From Beverwykella pulmonaria (Eukaryota; Ascomycota; Dothideomycetes; Pleosporales; Melanommataceae): 64,000 nt of DNA. Of this stretch, positions 45,689 to 57,103 are shown in pieces. The stretch is from NCBI GenBank assembly GCA_001599595.1, contig BCHH01000002.1:2679451-2743450 (forward strand), written 5' to 3'. The stretch's first letter is position 1; each line of letters starts with the position of its first letter. A program made the position numbers and the translations under genes. A model generated the notes under the pieces. It was not told where the DNA came from, did no database searches, and was given only the letters and a program-made list of their open reading frames with translations.

Positions 45689-48281
45689 CTATTCCTGAGT
45701 CCGACCCCCGCCCATACGCTCGATGTTATTCATGATGCGACTCTTATTCCCGCTCGTGCTCCTCGTCATCTCACCTCGCTGCGGTTGAAAGCCAAAGCCG
45801 CCAGGTGCCCGCAGCCCACTGGGCTTCGTAATCCCGCTCTTCTCGCCCATAGCTCCCAATCTGTCTCCTATCGCAGAGCCCGGCCTACCCCCGCTAAGAC
45901 CAGAGCCAGATCGCGTGTGTGTGGGTGCCGCCCGTGTAGGGTGCTCTGAGGTAGGAGGTGCCGTGGGTGGACCACTTCCAAGTGTTGATCTCCGCAGGTC
46001 TTCTTGCTGCTTCTCTTCCATCTGTGCAGCGCACATGGTCAGCATCTCTTCAGCAGCATGGACCAAATCGGCCTTTTCCACCCGTTCGCATTCGAGCTCC
46101 TGAAGGAGGGAGTCGTTCGATTTGCGGAGGGATGAGAGCTCCGATTGCAGCCCTGCGAGTTTTGCCTTAACGTTCTCGAGCTCAAACTTCTGGGCCTCGA
46201 AGCGTTTGAGGTCTTCGGGGTTTGAGACCGCCGCGGGTGGTGTGCCATCGTCGTTGGAGTTCGAGGTCGGAGGGAGGACCTTGCTAAAGGTATCATCCCT
46301 CTTCTTCTCCAGTTCCTCCACGTGGCGCTCAAGCCGGATGATCTGAACACGCAACTCTTTGCATCGCTCATCGGCCTTCTTCTGGTAGTTATCCTTCAGC
46401 GCCTTGATCTTCTTCTCGTGTTTAGCCTTGTACGCTGAATGCAGATCACGCGCTACTTCGTTGACCTTCTCAGCAATGGCAGTCTGACACTCTGCCTCGC
46501 TGTAGATCTTGCGATTCTCGTTGGACTCGTCTGGATTGATAAACGTAGTCATGTCTACGTTTCTGCTTTCAGCTTCAATGGCTCGAGTCTCCAGCTCAGA
46601 AGCACGAGCTTCAGCGTCTTCAGTACGTTTCTCACATTCTGAGATGCGACCGAGAAGGTTCTCACGCTCGCTGTCGTTGCGCGCCATCTCAGATTGCACG
46701 TCCTGTAACAGCTTCTGCACCTCCTCGCCCTTCTTCTTCCAGTCTACCATCTGCGCTTCAGCATAATCTCGTGCCGAACGCTCATCGCGGAGATTTTCTT
46801 GTGCTTCGCCCACTCGACGCTCCGCATCAGCAATAGCCTTCACGAGACTTTCCACTTCAGCTTCCTTACCAGAAAGACTAGCGGTGAGCGAAGAGATTTG
46901 AGATTGAAACGTTGACTTTAGCGATTCAAGTTCCCGGATCGTGACAGTAGGAACCGAACGGGGTGTTGGCGGAGGAGGTAGTTCGAAGTCTAGGAGGTTG
47001 AGAAGCCCCTGGCGGTTGTGGCTGGGAGTTGATGGCACGTAAGAAGATCCCTTGGCCGGTGATCGCTGGCTCTGGATGTACGAGAGGAGATTGGGCTCGG
47101 TGCCGGACTTGGTAGGAGATGTGGATCCGCGGGACGGGGAACCGCGCCGCGATGATGAGAATGCCTCGATTTGGGCGGTGAAATCAAGGAGTAGGTTTGT
47201 TGTATCGTTCTCCTTGCGGGGGCGCCGGGGTGATGGTGATGGGGTTCGCTCGGTACGTCGGACGGTGGAAGGTGTCATCTGGATGCGCGCAGCACGAGGC
47301 GTTTCCTGCAACACTTTAGTCGTCAAGTCTTGATTGGATGTGTGGTGGGAGCCCTACCTGATCGAACATTCCAGTCCGTATGGGACTTTTTCTTAGTGCG
47401 GCAAACTTGGTCATGTCAATATCCGGCATTTCAGAAAAGGCGCTGAAGCAGGTGTCGTCCATGCCCATGTCCAAAGAGGTGAAGTCTGGCCCATCGGGGT
47501 TGAATTCCGTGTTGTCCATACTCATATCATCCATATGGAGTGCTTCGGCCCCAGTGTAGTAGGTCGTAGAGCTCTCGTGTGTCTCGCTGCATGTTTCCTC
47601 TAAGACTTTTATGGCCACGGTTAAGCCTTCGTTATCGCGCAATTCGGGGTCCATGGGAGAGGACGATGGGCGTTTCGCCGGGGAAGGAGCAATCTCGATT
47701 GTAGTATCGGAAGGAGCTTCGGGTAGACGGTGGGCCGACTCGATAGAAGCAGCGCGCGACGACTTTACAGGCGAGTGACTCTTGAGTGAGCGACTGCTCA
47801 AGGCAGACTCTGGTCGCTCCATTGCGATCTGCTTAACTGGTGAATTCTTTCTAGGGCTGCGACGGCTTCCGGTACTAGCTCCCAACATCGCGTCCTCGAA
47901 GTCGTCCGCCAATGGATTCGAGGTCGACATCTTGGCTGGCGAGGTGTGCTCTTTCAGTCCCGAAGTTTTGAACGGCGACGATATCTTGAATGCAGACTGC
48001 GGTACATCGTCGTCAAAGATGCTTTGAGATTTTGTGGGCGTTGGCGCGACAGCGGCAACAGGCGCAATATTTTCCTGGTCTTGGTCGAGGTGGGACACAA
48101 ATGGCGAGGAAGGAGGGCCGTGCCATGACATGTCTGCGTCGTCTTCGGTAGGAATGGAGCGGCTGGTGTGAGAATTGAGTTTTCCTGGCGAGAGAGTCGA
48201 CATTGGCTCCGACATGTTGGCGGTGTCAGGGTGAGACGTTGAGGTGGTGTGGTGTGTGGTGTTGAGCGTGAGGTTCATCAC
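45689..48281 (-). CDS. Cut12/SnaD-like spindle pole body-associated protein, up to 846 aa
   Basis: Two exons (47358-48281, 45689-47305) join through a 52-nt intron (GTAGGG..TTGCAG with GACTAAA branch) into 847 codons. The first 320 residues are acidic and Ser/Pro-rich with KSPIRTGMF near the end. Then come Ser-Pro sites (TPSTVRRTERTPSPSPRRP), NLLDFELPPPPTPRSVPTVT, and a long coiled coil with the Cut12 signature ELESLKSTFQSQISSLTASLS and GKEAEVESL. A Gly/Arg/Ser-rich tail ends IMNNIERMGGG. Many S/TP sites fit cell-cycle kinase control. Family role: spindle pole body function and mitotic commitment. Start may be codon 23 (MSEPMSTLSPGK, 48215). Confidence 0.88.
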
Positions 48282-48594
48282 AAGTCAAATCTAGTAAACA
48301 AACAAAGGATCCGTGCGCGCCGCTAATGCTAGCCTCACAATTTGATTTCTCGATCCAACGCCAGGTCACGTTTTCGTCGCAACCCTCCTGATGTCTCCAA
48401 ATTATCAGAAGCATTCGTCCGATCGCTTGATCATTTCAAAAGAATCAGAAGCTTCTGAATAGTACTTCATTGTCTACTCGTCCGATCTTAATACATAGCA
48501 CACAAAATGCAATGTCCACCAAAGGCTCCCAACACCATGCCGTCAAATATCTTCTTGTGCCACCCAGTTCCAAAACACCGTATACTAACACTAA
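48282..48594. other. Intergenic, Cut12-like promoter
   Basis: About 310 bases between the VPS9 gene end and the Cut12-like start, both minus strand. Nothing else recognised. Confidence 0.5.
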
Positions 48595-50882
48595 TCAATG
48601 TTGAATGGCACTCCTCAAAGCTCCAGCAAGTCTCTGGTACTCCTTCAACAGCTCATCGACTTCCTTCAACTTAAGCTCCTGCGCATCTTTAGCGTCCAAA
48701 AACTTCTTCACGGGCGGTGTGGTTTTCCGCAACGTCTCCAGCGCTGATATAGCGCGCGCTCCTTTCTCATCGACCTGTGGCACATCACCTGAGGCTGACC
48801 GACTCGATGGCAGCGTGAGTGGAAGCTGTTTGTTTTGTTCTGTAGTGGGAGATGCCAGACCCGGTGTGCTCACGCTACTGCTCACGGCACGGCCGAACCT
48901 GGGAAGCACATTCATACTGGCGAAGCGGTTTAGAGGATTGAGACTGTTGCCCATATTTCGAAGGGATTCGACGGCTGACGTGTTGCTAGGTGGCAGCTGG
49001 GCATCCGTTTTCGCTGGCTGCAAAAGCGGGAGTTTTCCGTCGGTCGAGGACGCGGTGAATGCCACACGCTTCCCACTACCGCCAGATTGCGTCGAGTCGG
49101 CGCTCCGGTCCCGCATCTGTCGTCTACCGCCGAAAATATCCGTCATCTTGGCACCAAGGTCTTTACTTTCCGGCGCTTTCCTTTCCTCTGTATGCTCATC
49201 TCCTATGATGGAACTTGCGGCGCTAATACTGCCATTGTCGTCATCCGCTCCCTCGATGCGAATCGGTGAGCTTACTAATTTCCTGGCATCGGCTAGCGTC
49301 TTGGGAAGCTTCGGTTCTTCCTGAATGGGACTATTCGGATTCTGCTCCTTCGCTCTGCCAAAGAGGAATTTAAAGCTGTTCTCCAGGGTACTATTGATTG
49401 TGTCCAGAGCCTGATCCGCAGAATCGATGATCGATTCTCGGACTGCATCGGAGGCGGCTTCGATTCTATTTGTCTGTGCCTGTATAAGATTACTTAGTCG
49501 GCGCTGCGCCTTTGTCGATGGGCTGGGTGGCAGCTTTGCGGCAGCCTCTTTGGGGAGCGGTGTAGCTGGTGTTTGGGTCAAGTCTGGTGCCTGGGCTAAA
49601 CCGAGTGGCATAGGCGTAATCTCGGTTCTTGGTGTCGTGGGCCTTGAATTCGATGTTCGCTTCTCTGCACGGAGCGATGAGAGATCAACAGTCTCCAAGA
49701 AGGATACGGCGGCTTCGAGATTGACTAGGCAATAGGCCGTCTCCCCGTCCATATGGCTAGAGCCGCGGAACCGTTGGATGAACTTGAAGTTACTGACAAC
49801 ATTCATGTTTTCAGGGGGGGAGGTGATCAGGGTGTAGATCAGAGTAGGAAGGATCTCGTCCGCAGAGGAAGAAGCGGGAAATATTTTCGACAGGGCTTCC
49901 ACAATGGACTTGTGCGCGGCGGTGAGATGGTGGAGCTTGCCTAGCGGGTACTTCTCGCGGTCCATTTTTTGGATGTCGGCCCTCGCACTGGACAGCCACT
50001 CTCGGATCTCGGGCTCCTTCTCCTTTGTCTTCCTGCGCTCTTCTTCGGTCAGCTCTTCGGCGGTCATGAGAAGCTCCTTCAAGCCAATCCCGACCAGGGA
50101 GAGAGCCGCCGTGCGGGAGCGAAGCTTGTGGTCTCTTTCTTCGTCATCGGTGCTGCGATGTCGCCATATCCGGTCGTACACCTTCTCGCACACGGCCCGC
50201 TCCACGGCTTCTTCTAAGGCGGCCCGTTTCACCTCCAGCAGCCGCCTCGCCTTCTTTCGGTCTACAATCTCGGTTGCCGTAAGCATCTGCTGCTCGCCAG
50301 CATTTTCGTTCCCTTTCCGCAGAGAGCCGGCTCTGCTCGAAGCAGCGGACCCTTTCTTAGCGGTTGGGAGCTCGGGTCTTTGCCTAGACAGCCGAGAAGA
50401 CAGGGTAGCGATGTGGGTGGAGATGTGGGTCGAGGCACGACTGTAGAAATCTTGGAAGAGGTCGGAGAGGGCATCCGCGGACAGTGGGCTCGGGTGGACT
50501 TTGGCGGAGAGGGACTCTAGGAACCTGCCATAGCATTAGTGTCGAACGCCCCGCATGGCAGCATCAGGACACGGTACCTCTCGGTCAAGCTCCGAATCTC
50601 AATGGGCAGCTCTTCGAAGGTATCCGGGAATCCAGGCTCAGGCACGCTTCCTTCCTCCGCATCTTCCTGGGTGGCGAAGACATCGTCGTCGTCGGCGCGG
50701 CCGTCTTCGTCGTCACTTTCAGGCGTCAATCGGAGCTTCAGTGGGTCGAGAATGTCGGGGACGGGAACGGGCGGGCCCTGGAGCGTGCTGGCTCGACTGC
50801 GGGATAGGGGCTTTTTGGAGGGCGCTGATTCGAGGCGGGTGAATGATTTCGAGGTGTGGAGGTCCTTGGGTCGCTCGGCCAT
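48595..50882 (-). CDS. VPS9-domain Rab5-type exchange factor, 744 aa
   Basis: Exons 50578-50882 and 48595-50524 close at 745 codons; the 53-nt intron has an ACTAATG branch. An acidic leader precedes a helical bundle (FLESLSAKVHPSPLSADALSDL). The VPS9 domain spans about 190-385, with catalytic-type acidic SADEILPTLIYTLITSPP (Asp324) and the conserved GETAYCLVNLEAAVSFLETV near its end. The C-terminal half is disordered (Pro/Ser-rich), ending in a short coiled coil (KELKEVDELLKEYQRLAG region). VPS9 proteins load GTP on Rab5/Vps21 GTPases at endosomes. It is divergent to ATG15, with 486 bases between the two start codons. Confidence 0.9.
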
Positions 50883-51368
50883 GGTGTGTGTGGCAGCTAC
50901 GGTGCGTTGACAGGATCTAGAAGACGGTCGTGTGTCCGCATCGGGGATCCTGACAGCCAAGTGATACCTGGCGAGCACGAACCCTAGACGTCATGCGGAT
51001 GGTGCGCGCTGGGAGCAATGTTGAGACAAGCTGGAACCGAGCCGGGCCAGAAGCCGTCCAAATTGGGGCAGAGGGACTGCGCAGTGTTCTGCTGCAGAGG
51101 AGCGAATCTCTCTCGGTTCGACTGGCACGCAGAGACCGGGGCTCTGCAGTGAACGGCGATATCGCGCCCAGCGGGGGGTGAAGGCCATGTCTATCCGCGC
51201 GCTAGACCGTTCGGGAAAGGTCGCTCGCCACCTCGTCTCAGGAAGCTCCGTCATAGTGAACACCCCAATGTCCATGCAGCCATCACATTCTTTCCACGCT
51301 CTCTGCATGCGCCACTGCACCACCGCACCCTCACCTCTTCGTCCAGAGACGACTACTACAGCTTCACG
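50883..51368. promoter_or_regulatory. Divergent promoter, VPS9 gene / ATG15
   Basis: 486 bases separate two divergent start codons of genes that both act in the endosome-vacuole route. GC-rich; no specific factor site was identified. Co-regulation is an inference from arrangement only. Confidence 0.55.
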
Positions 51369-53204
51369 ATGCGTCGACGCCGAAACTGTCCCTCCGCCAG
51401 CCGCGTGACGGCATCGCTACTCCTCTCGTTCCTCGCAGCAGCAAGCGCTGTCGAGCTGCCTGTTCTCATACCACCTGGACCCGCGACCCCAAGCCCTGCC
51501 GACGCTTCTGCAAAGGAGTTCTCTCTCAGACACATCTTCCACCATGGCACCTATCGGCACCCGAATCTGCACCGGCGGCTAGACGTTCCCGAAGATGCTC
51601 TTGTTTGGATGGCCGAAGACGAGCATGCGGCCCATCGCGAGCGCGTACCCCCGCTACGTGCCAAGTCGGAGTCGATGAACATCCAGCGACTGGCAGACCG
51701 AAGCAAGGAAACCATCGACGGAATCCTGGAATGGGGGCGCATGAGCGGGAAACCGGTGCAGCTGGCCGCCGAGGACTGGACCATCGACGAGATTACGGGA
51801 CCGAACATAACCGACAAAGAGACCATCATAAGCTTTGCGCGCATGGCATCCAACGCGTACATACCAGACCCGCACACCGGAGAGTGGGAAGACGTGGGAA
51901 ATGGATACAACTACACCGAGGACTTTGGCTGGGAATCCGACGGCCTGCGTGGGCACATTTTCGCCGATACCGCCAATTCCACCATCGTCATAGGCCTGAA
52001 AGGGACCTCACCGGCGGTCTTTGATGGCTCCGAGACCACGACAAACGACAAGATCAATGACAACCTCTTCTTTAGCTGCTGCTGCGGACAGGGCGGACAG
52101 TACCTCTGGCGACAAGTCTGTGACTGTCAAACCTCGGCCTATACTTGCAACTCGACCTGTCTCGTCACGGCTCTCCGAGCCAAGAACAGATACTACTACG
52201 CAGCCCAGGACCTCTACCATAACGTGACCGCTCTGTACCCCGATGCAGAGGTGTGGATGGCTGGTCATTCTCTTGGGGGCGCCGTGTCGTCCTTTATAGG
52301 GCTCACCTTTGGCCACCCCGCCGTGACCTTTGAAGCCGTGCCAGAAGCGATGCCTGCATCCCGCTTAGGTCTTCCCACCCCTCCGGGTCACCAGATCGGC
52401 GCGCTACAAACACGCAGCATGACGGGAGGCTATCATTTTGGCCATACAGCAGACCCGGTGTATATGGGCCAGTGCAACACAGCAAGCAGCAGCTGTACGT
52501 TCGGCGGGTATGCCATGCAGAGCGTATGCCACACGGGGTTCAAGTGTGTGTACGACACAGTCAAAGACTTGGGATGGCGAGTCGGAATTGGAACGCACAA
52601 GATTGTCGGCGTGATCAAAGATGTGCTGGAGAAGTACGACGAGCCGGCCAAGTGCGAGCCATACGTGAATTGCACCGACTGTTTTCCCTGGGAGTTCTTT
52701 GAGAGCAATGGCACCGACCCGATCAAGACTACTACGTTGTTGACATCAACATCAACATCGCTAGCATCCAGAACCAGGACCGAGACTTGTAAGACACCAG
52801 GGTGGTGGGGATGTTTGGATGAATCTACAACTACAGGTTCTACTACCTCTGCCCCCACTACGACCACCACCATCACCACTTCTACTTCTACTTGCAAGAC
52901 CCCCGGTTGGTTTGGTTGTAAGGATGAAGTTGCGATCACGGCTTCCGTGACCACACCCTCTGCAGCCCCAGCTCCTACCATCACCACTACATCGTCTGTA
53001 CCTACGTCAAAGCACAGCTCAGTGTGCAATCACCCGGGGTGGTTTGGTGGCTGCTACGACCCAATCACGCCGTCTTCGACGTCCTCCACTCCCAAGCCGA
53101 CGTCGTCGACTTCGTGTACCTCTGAAGGATGGTTTGGGCTGATTTGCTATGACGGGTCGGAGGGACAGCATAACAATCCTGTGACAGAGCAGATGGAGAT
53201 GTGA
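51369..53204 (+). CDS. ATG15: Autophagic vacuolar lipase Atg15, 611 aa
   Basis: Intronless class 3 lipase that breaks down autophagic and Cvt bodies and intravacuolar vesicle membranes. An N-terminal signal anchor (residues about 13-28) targets it through the ER/MVB pathway. Hallmarks: [13 protein letters not shown] and [20 protein letters not shown]-glycosylation sequons; the CCCG cysteine cluster; lipase elbow GHSLGGA with Ser301; ADPVYMG with Asp362; and His410 as the likely third triad member. The tail is Thr/Ser-rich with four copies of a Cys-x2-Pro-Gly-Trp type motif starting at C474, C509, C553 and C583 (the last has EGW), more than the one or two usually seen. Shares a promoter region with the VPS9 gene. 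Confidence 0.95.
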   Translation: MRRRRNCPSASRVTASLLLSFLAAASAVELPVLIPPGPATPSPADASAKEFSLRHIFHHGTYRHPNLHRRLDVPEDALVWMAEDEHAAHRERVPPLRAKSESMNIQRLADRSKETIDGILEWGRMSGKPVQLAAEDWTIDEITGPNITDKETIISFARMASNAYIPDPHTGEWEDVGNGYNYTEDFGWESDGLRGHIFADTANSTIVIGLKGTSPAVFDGSETTTNDKINDNLFFSCCCGQGGQYLWRQVCDCQTSAYTCNSTCLVTALRAKNRYYYAAQDLYHNVTALYPDAEVWMAGHSLGGAVSSFIGLTFGHPAVTFEAVPEAMPASRLGLPTPPGHQIGALQTRSMTGGYHFGHTADPVYMGQCNTASSSCTFGGYAMQSVCHTGFKCVYDTVKDLGWRVGIGTHKIVGVIKDVLEKYDEPAKCEPYVNCTDCFPWEFFESNGTDPIKTTTLLTSTSTSLASRTRTETCKTPGWWGCLDESTTTGSTTSAPTTTTTITTSTSTCKTPGWFGCKDEVAITASVTTPSAAPAPTITTTSSVPTSKHSSVCNHPGWFGGCYDPITPSSTSSTPKPTSSTSCTSEGWFGLICYDGSEGQHNNPVTEQMEM

Positions 53205-53975
53205 GGATTCGCGCTTGAAACAGAAATTGCATTGCATTGGCCTTATCGTAGCATTTACACATATACTCACGCATACAAGTTGGTGTCATCGCGTTTTGAA
53301 TCACATGGCTTGGAAGGCGTTTGGGTCTCGATCTTGTAAACGGAGCAGTAGATGTGTTGGTAGCGCAATTCCAAACTAGACATCAGCGATCCTATAGGAA
53401 GGAATTCACGTTCGTGATTGTTGTGCTTCGCATCCATATTTTGAATATCACTAGGCAGCTATAGCCGATGCGGGTAAAGATGCCTTAGGCACCGGACCCC
53501 CGCGGGGCAAAATCCTCCACACCCGTTCGTCGTTCACACAGCCTTGGAGGTGCCTAACACCCATCTGCCTACGAATTCGCCCCCAAGAGCGGCCGTATAT
53601 CAATGCGCAGCCTCAGTTTCTCTCTGTGACTGATCTACGCTCCCCAAGTCGACCGTGAAGTATGAGACGGAAAGCTTCCAACTTGTGGAGCATTCACTCG
53701 CCTCATCCCCGCCTCCGTCCCTAGACTCAGACTTCCAGCTTAGCTGCGACATCGATCACATTTATCGCCTATCGTATCTTAGTTCGACGACCTTTAGCCG
53801 CTCAGACGCGGACGACTCGCTCGTGCCGCCAGCATCCGGTTTGCGGACAGAGTACGTACCGGTACGTGTTTTCCTCTCTCCATACGGTACGTGACAAGTA
53901 TCTCCAGACACCGTCTGGATGGAAACATACATGTAGTTCAGGCTAACGTATCCCTGATCCCGTCAGATCATTCCC
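53205..53975. other. Intergenic, F-box promoter
   Basis: About 770 bases. Contains a GC-rich inverted segment around 53,480-53,550 but no tRNA-like cloverleaf that I can support. Short plus-strand frames are not called. Confidence 0.5.
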
Positions 53976-55830
53976 ATGTCTCTCTTCCATCATCTCCCCG
54001 CCGAGATCGTGAGAGAGGTCCTGGATATACTAGACCCGGCGTCCTTCTACCTGTGTCTCCAAACAAGCAGGCTGTTCCGCCAACATGCTACTGCATCCAC
54101 AAAGCTCCTCCGCAACCAGCTCGCTCGTATTCCCGGACAGCGAAAAATCTCTTCACATATGGCTAGCGATGCCGAAGCCCTTATGCACGAGTTCTGCAAA
54201 CGCGCTACGCAGCACTTGGTAGATGGCGTGCCATGGATGGCTGACCGACAGGTCTTCCGCTCTCGCGCGCGCGTCGACAGGAAAAAGAGTGTCCTTGTGC
54301 GGTGGGGTGAGGAGAACTATGTTATGAACAGGGACAACCATCCCTTCGCCGATCGCCTGGTACTCCTTGAAGTCTTGTCCGAAGGCGCAACAGTCAATAT
54401 TTATGTCGTAGAAGAGAACGAGCATGCCTATTGTCCGCGATTGAAGCACATAATTTCCCCACACAGTCTATCCGAGCATCTTCCCGCGTGTAACCAACAT
54501 GGGACGCAGTATGAGGTTCTGAAGGTTGCTCCATGCCTTCCGAGCGCAAACTCTGATCCCATGGTTGCGGTGCTATACCGGATACCACCACCTTCGTGTC
54601 AATGTGGCAAAGCTTGGATGAAGCTCCTAGTTTTCAAACTCGATGCGACATTTGGTCCAATGGTCATCGAATCCTTCGATATTGAGGAGCAAAAGGACGA
54701 ACTAGTTGTGGCCATGGCTATGACTCGCCCCACCGAGGCTGTCATAGTCGTTCGCCATTATACTCTAGAGATCCAAAGGGTTATGGTGTATAGGATAGAG
54801 GAGGATGAGACGACATTGGGTCCGTAGCCGTTCCTTTGCTCTGCTTGAATGTGCCCTATGTATGTACAGAGTCACACTAACTTTGTTCCAGAGAGACGGA
54901 CCACCCAGGAATACAGAATGGTTATCCCGACCATGATATATCCTCTTGAGCGCGTCTCGAGTATATCGATCCATGGCCGTACTGTCCATCTCTACCCATC
55001 CACATTTCCTATGCCGCATTGGACCATCTCAGCACTCTCAACACTTTCAAGTGACGTCGGAGAGGCAATTGAGCGCCGTGACACCCTGCTTCCAGACGTT
55101 GTTGATGTATTCCCCAAACACTCGCTCGGTAAAGCCATCCACCAACACCACCATCATGAAATCACCGATCCGGATCTTAATGAAGGCGTAGTCACATGTG
55201 TCAATACAGTAAGACGTGCACCTAGCTCTGGTAGTTTTTTTTTTTATGGACTACTAATTCGTAACGCAGGCTTTGGAACTTATGATATCGCGCGAAGAAT
55301 CCCTTACCGGGTCCCGCACTGGAGCCTTCCTCTTGAAAGCTTTGCACTACCCAACCGGTTGCAAGCGCTTTGACATTACCAAAGATTACCGGACCCTACA
55401 TCACGTCTTCATCGCCCAACTCGCCGGACTGCCTGACCTCCATAATTTATCAACCCTTGGACTCCGCCTCGCCGTCTCGCCGAAATCATACCGTATTGCC
55501 ATTGCTTCTTGGAAAACGGTAAAAGTCTGGTCGCTCGACCCCAAGGCTTTTCTCGATCCGGGCTACAGTTTGGCCGGCGCGCAGGGGGTTCCAGGAGATT
55601 ATGCGTTTATCGAGGGTTGTGCGTGGCAGTTTTACAGCTCGGGCGAGACTAGAAGGGAATGCGTTGTGCTGGAGCCCGTAGAGTTGCCGAGTTCAGGGGT
55701 TGTGTTCGATCTTGCGTTTCGAAACGAAGATGAGCTTTGGGGGTGGACGGAGCCGGGATTGTGTAGGTGGAAGTTTGGGGTCGATGCGTGTGGAAGGCAG
55801 GGCGTGAGCTTCTTAGAGGGAGCTGAATGA
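53976..55830 (+). CDS. F-box protein, 573 aa
   Basis: Exons 53976-54819, 54892-55208 and 55270-55830 close at 574 codons. Residues 4-45 form an F-box: FHHLPAEIVREVLDILDP followed by FYLCLQTSRLFRQ. The remainder is a beta-rich region with scattered repeat-like strands (for example RIAIASWKTVKVWSLDP and ELWGWTEPGLCRWKFG), possibly a propeller, though no repeat is convincing. Intron 1 uses a weak donor (G/GTCCGT) but has an ideal CACTAAC branch and CCAG acceptor; intron 2 (61 nt) is normal. F-box proteins recruit substrates to SCF ubiquitin ligases; the target is unknown. Confidence 0.85.
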
Positions 55831-56113
55831 GAGATGCTAGGTATTTCACTTTTTGCGGAGCTGACCTTCTCCAGAAGGACATTTGTGTCTTAACTTGTAT
55901 ATGTATATGAGTTATGGGACTTTCATGGCGCACAGGGTTTGAATCTGGCGAAGAAACCTGCCGTCTAGCTTGGAGATTAGATAAAGACGATAATACTTAA
56001 CTGGGCCATTTGAGGATCTTATGACTAGCCATTGTGCACCTGCCCCTATACTGATAGTTCAAATTACATAGTCATGTATTTATTCACACCAATTACCATC
56101 TAGCAGGACTTGC

Positions 56114-56935
56114 TTAAGAGTACTTTTTACCAGTTCTATGTTGTTGATGTTGCTGATTTTTCGCGGCTTCGAGCGAGTGTTTTTGGGCAGTTGCAAAGGT
56201 AGACTTGAAGGGATCAGTGTAGGCGTGAGCTCCGTCGCATATCTCGCGGATCATCTCCTGGAGATTGAGAGTACGATTACGGCGTATATCCTCCCTGCGA
56301 TCCTTGCAGTAGTCAGGCATAGAAGGTTCGAGCGCACCTAGGAAGCGGAAGATGACCTCTTCATCAGGGCAAGAGAGCTTGAGCTCCTTCATACGAGCTA
56401 GTGCGACTTGAAACTTCTCGCAGAAGGCCAGCGCTGTGGGGTATTGATCCGAATTCAGTTTGTGATAGTGCTGATAGACTGTGATCTTTTCAGTCAGCCG
56501 ATCCTGGCGGTAATGGGTGACGATAGCCTGGGACATGGAATGGGTCGTCTCATGGGTTCGAACGACCTCGAGCAGGTGCGCAAAAATGGTAGCTAAAATG
56601 ACCTTCCGGATAGAGGCGTCTTTTTGCAGCCATTCTTTTCGTTCCTGCTTCTCCTCCTTGACTGTATCTTTGATGACGTTATTGTATTTGTTTATCTCCT
56701 CCACAACCTTGTTGTGAGCTTGAAGAATCACTAGGTCAGTAAACTCTTCTGGAGTGAGGGCGGGGTTGTTAGCCTGGAGCTTCGTGACTTGTGGGCAAGA
56801 CTCAGTGCCGCGAAGGATTTCGAGAGCGTCGATGGATTTAGACACAGTGCGCAGTTGTAGCTCCCAGCGGGTGATATGCTCCCCATTGGTACTCAAATGC
56901 TCGACGCCGTCGATTAGTGAGCGCGGATCTATCAT
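56114..56935 (-). mobile_element. Copia-type retrotransposon gag, truncated element
   Basis: An uninterrupted 273-codon frame with a Ty1/copia gag (UBN2-like) pattern: WELQLRTVSKSIDALEILRG, then TIFAHLLEVVRTHETTHSMS, and CEKFQVALARMKELKLSCPDEEVIFRFLGALEP. It ends HRTGKKYS before any zinc knuckle; no protease, integrase or reverse transcriptase follows within the 280 bases to the F-box gene end. The start codon lies only about 5 bases from the LTR edge. The frame is intact, so decay of pol was by deletion or 3' truncation rather than point mutation. Confidence 0.82.
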
Positions 56936-56940
56936 CGTAA

Positions 56941-57103
56941 TGTGACGAAGTTGATTGTATTTATTCTACAGAAGAGCTACCGAAGAAATATCTATAGTCT
57001 TGCCAAGCACGCTTGGAACCTGCTAAGATAGTCAAAGCAAATATAGAAGTGAGTCACATGAGCAAACATAGAGGTGACTGATCATGTGACCTACAGGCCG
57101 ACG
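56941..57103. mobile_element. LTR of the truncated copia element
   Basis: Begins TGTGACGAAG and ends near AGGCCGAC. Homologous along its length, in the same orientation, to the solo LTR at 34,217-34,388. It lies on the upstream side of the minus-strand gag, as a 5' LTR should. No second LTR copy was found on the other side. Confidence 0.8.

Noticed and set aside
53480..53550. Possible tRNA or structured RNA in a GC-rich palindromic patch
   Set aside because: Cannot fold into a cloverleaf with a T-arm GTTC-type loop or an anticodon stem; no A/B box pair found.
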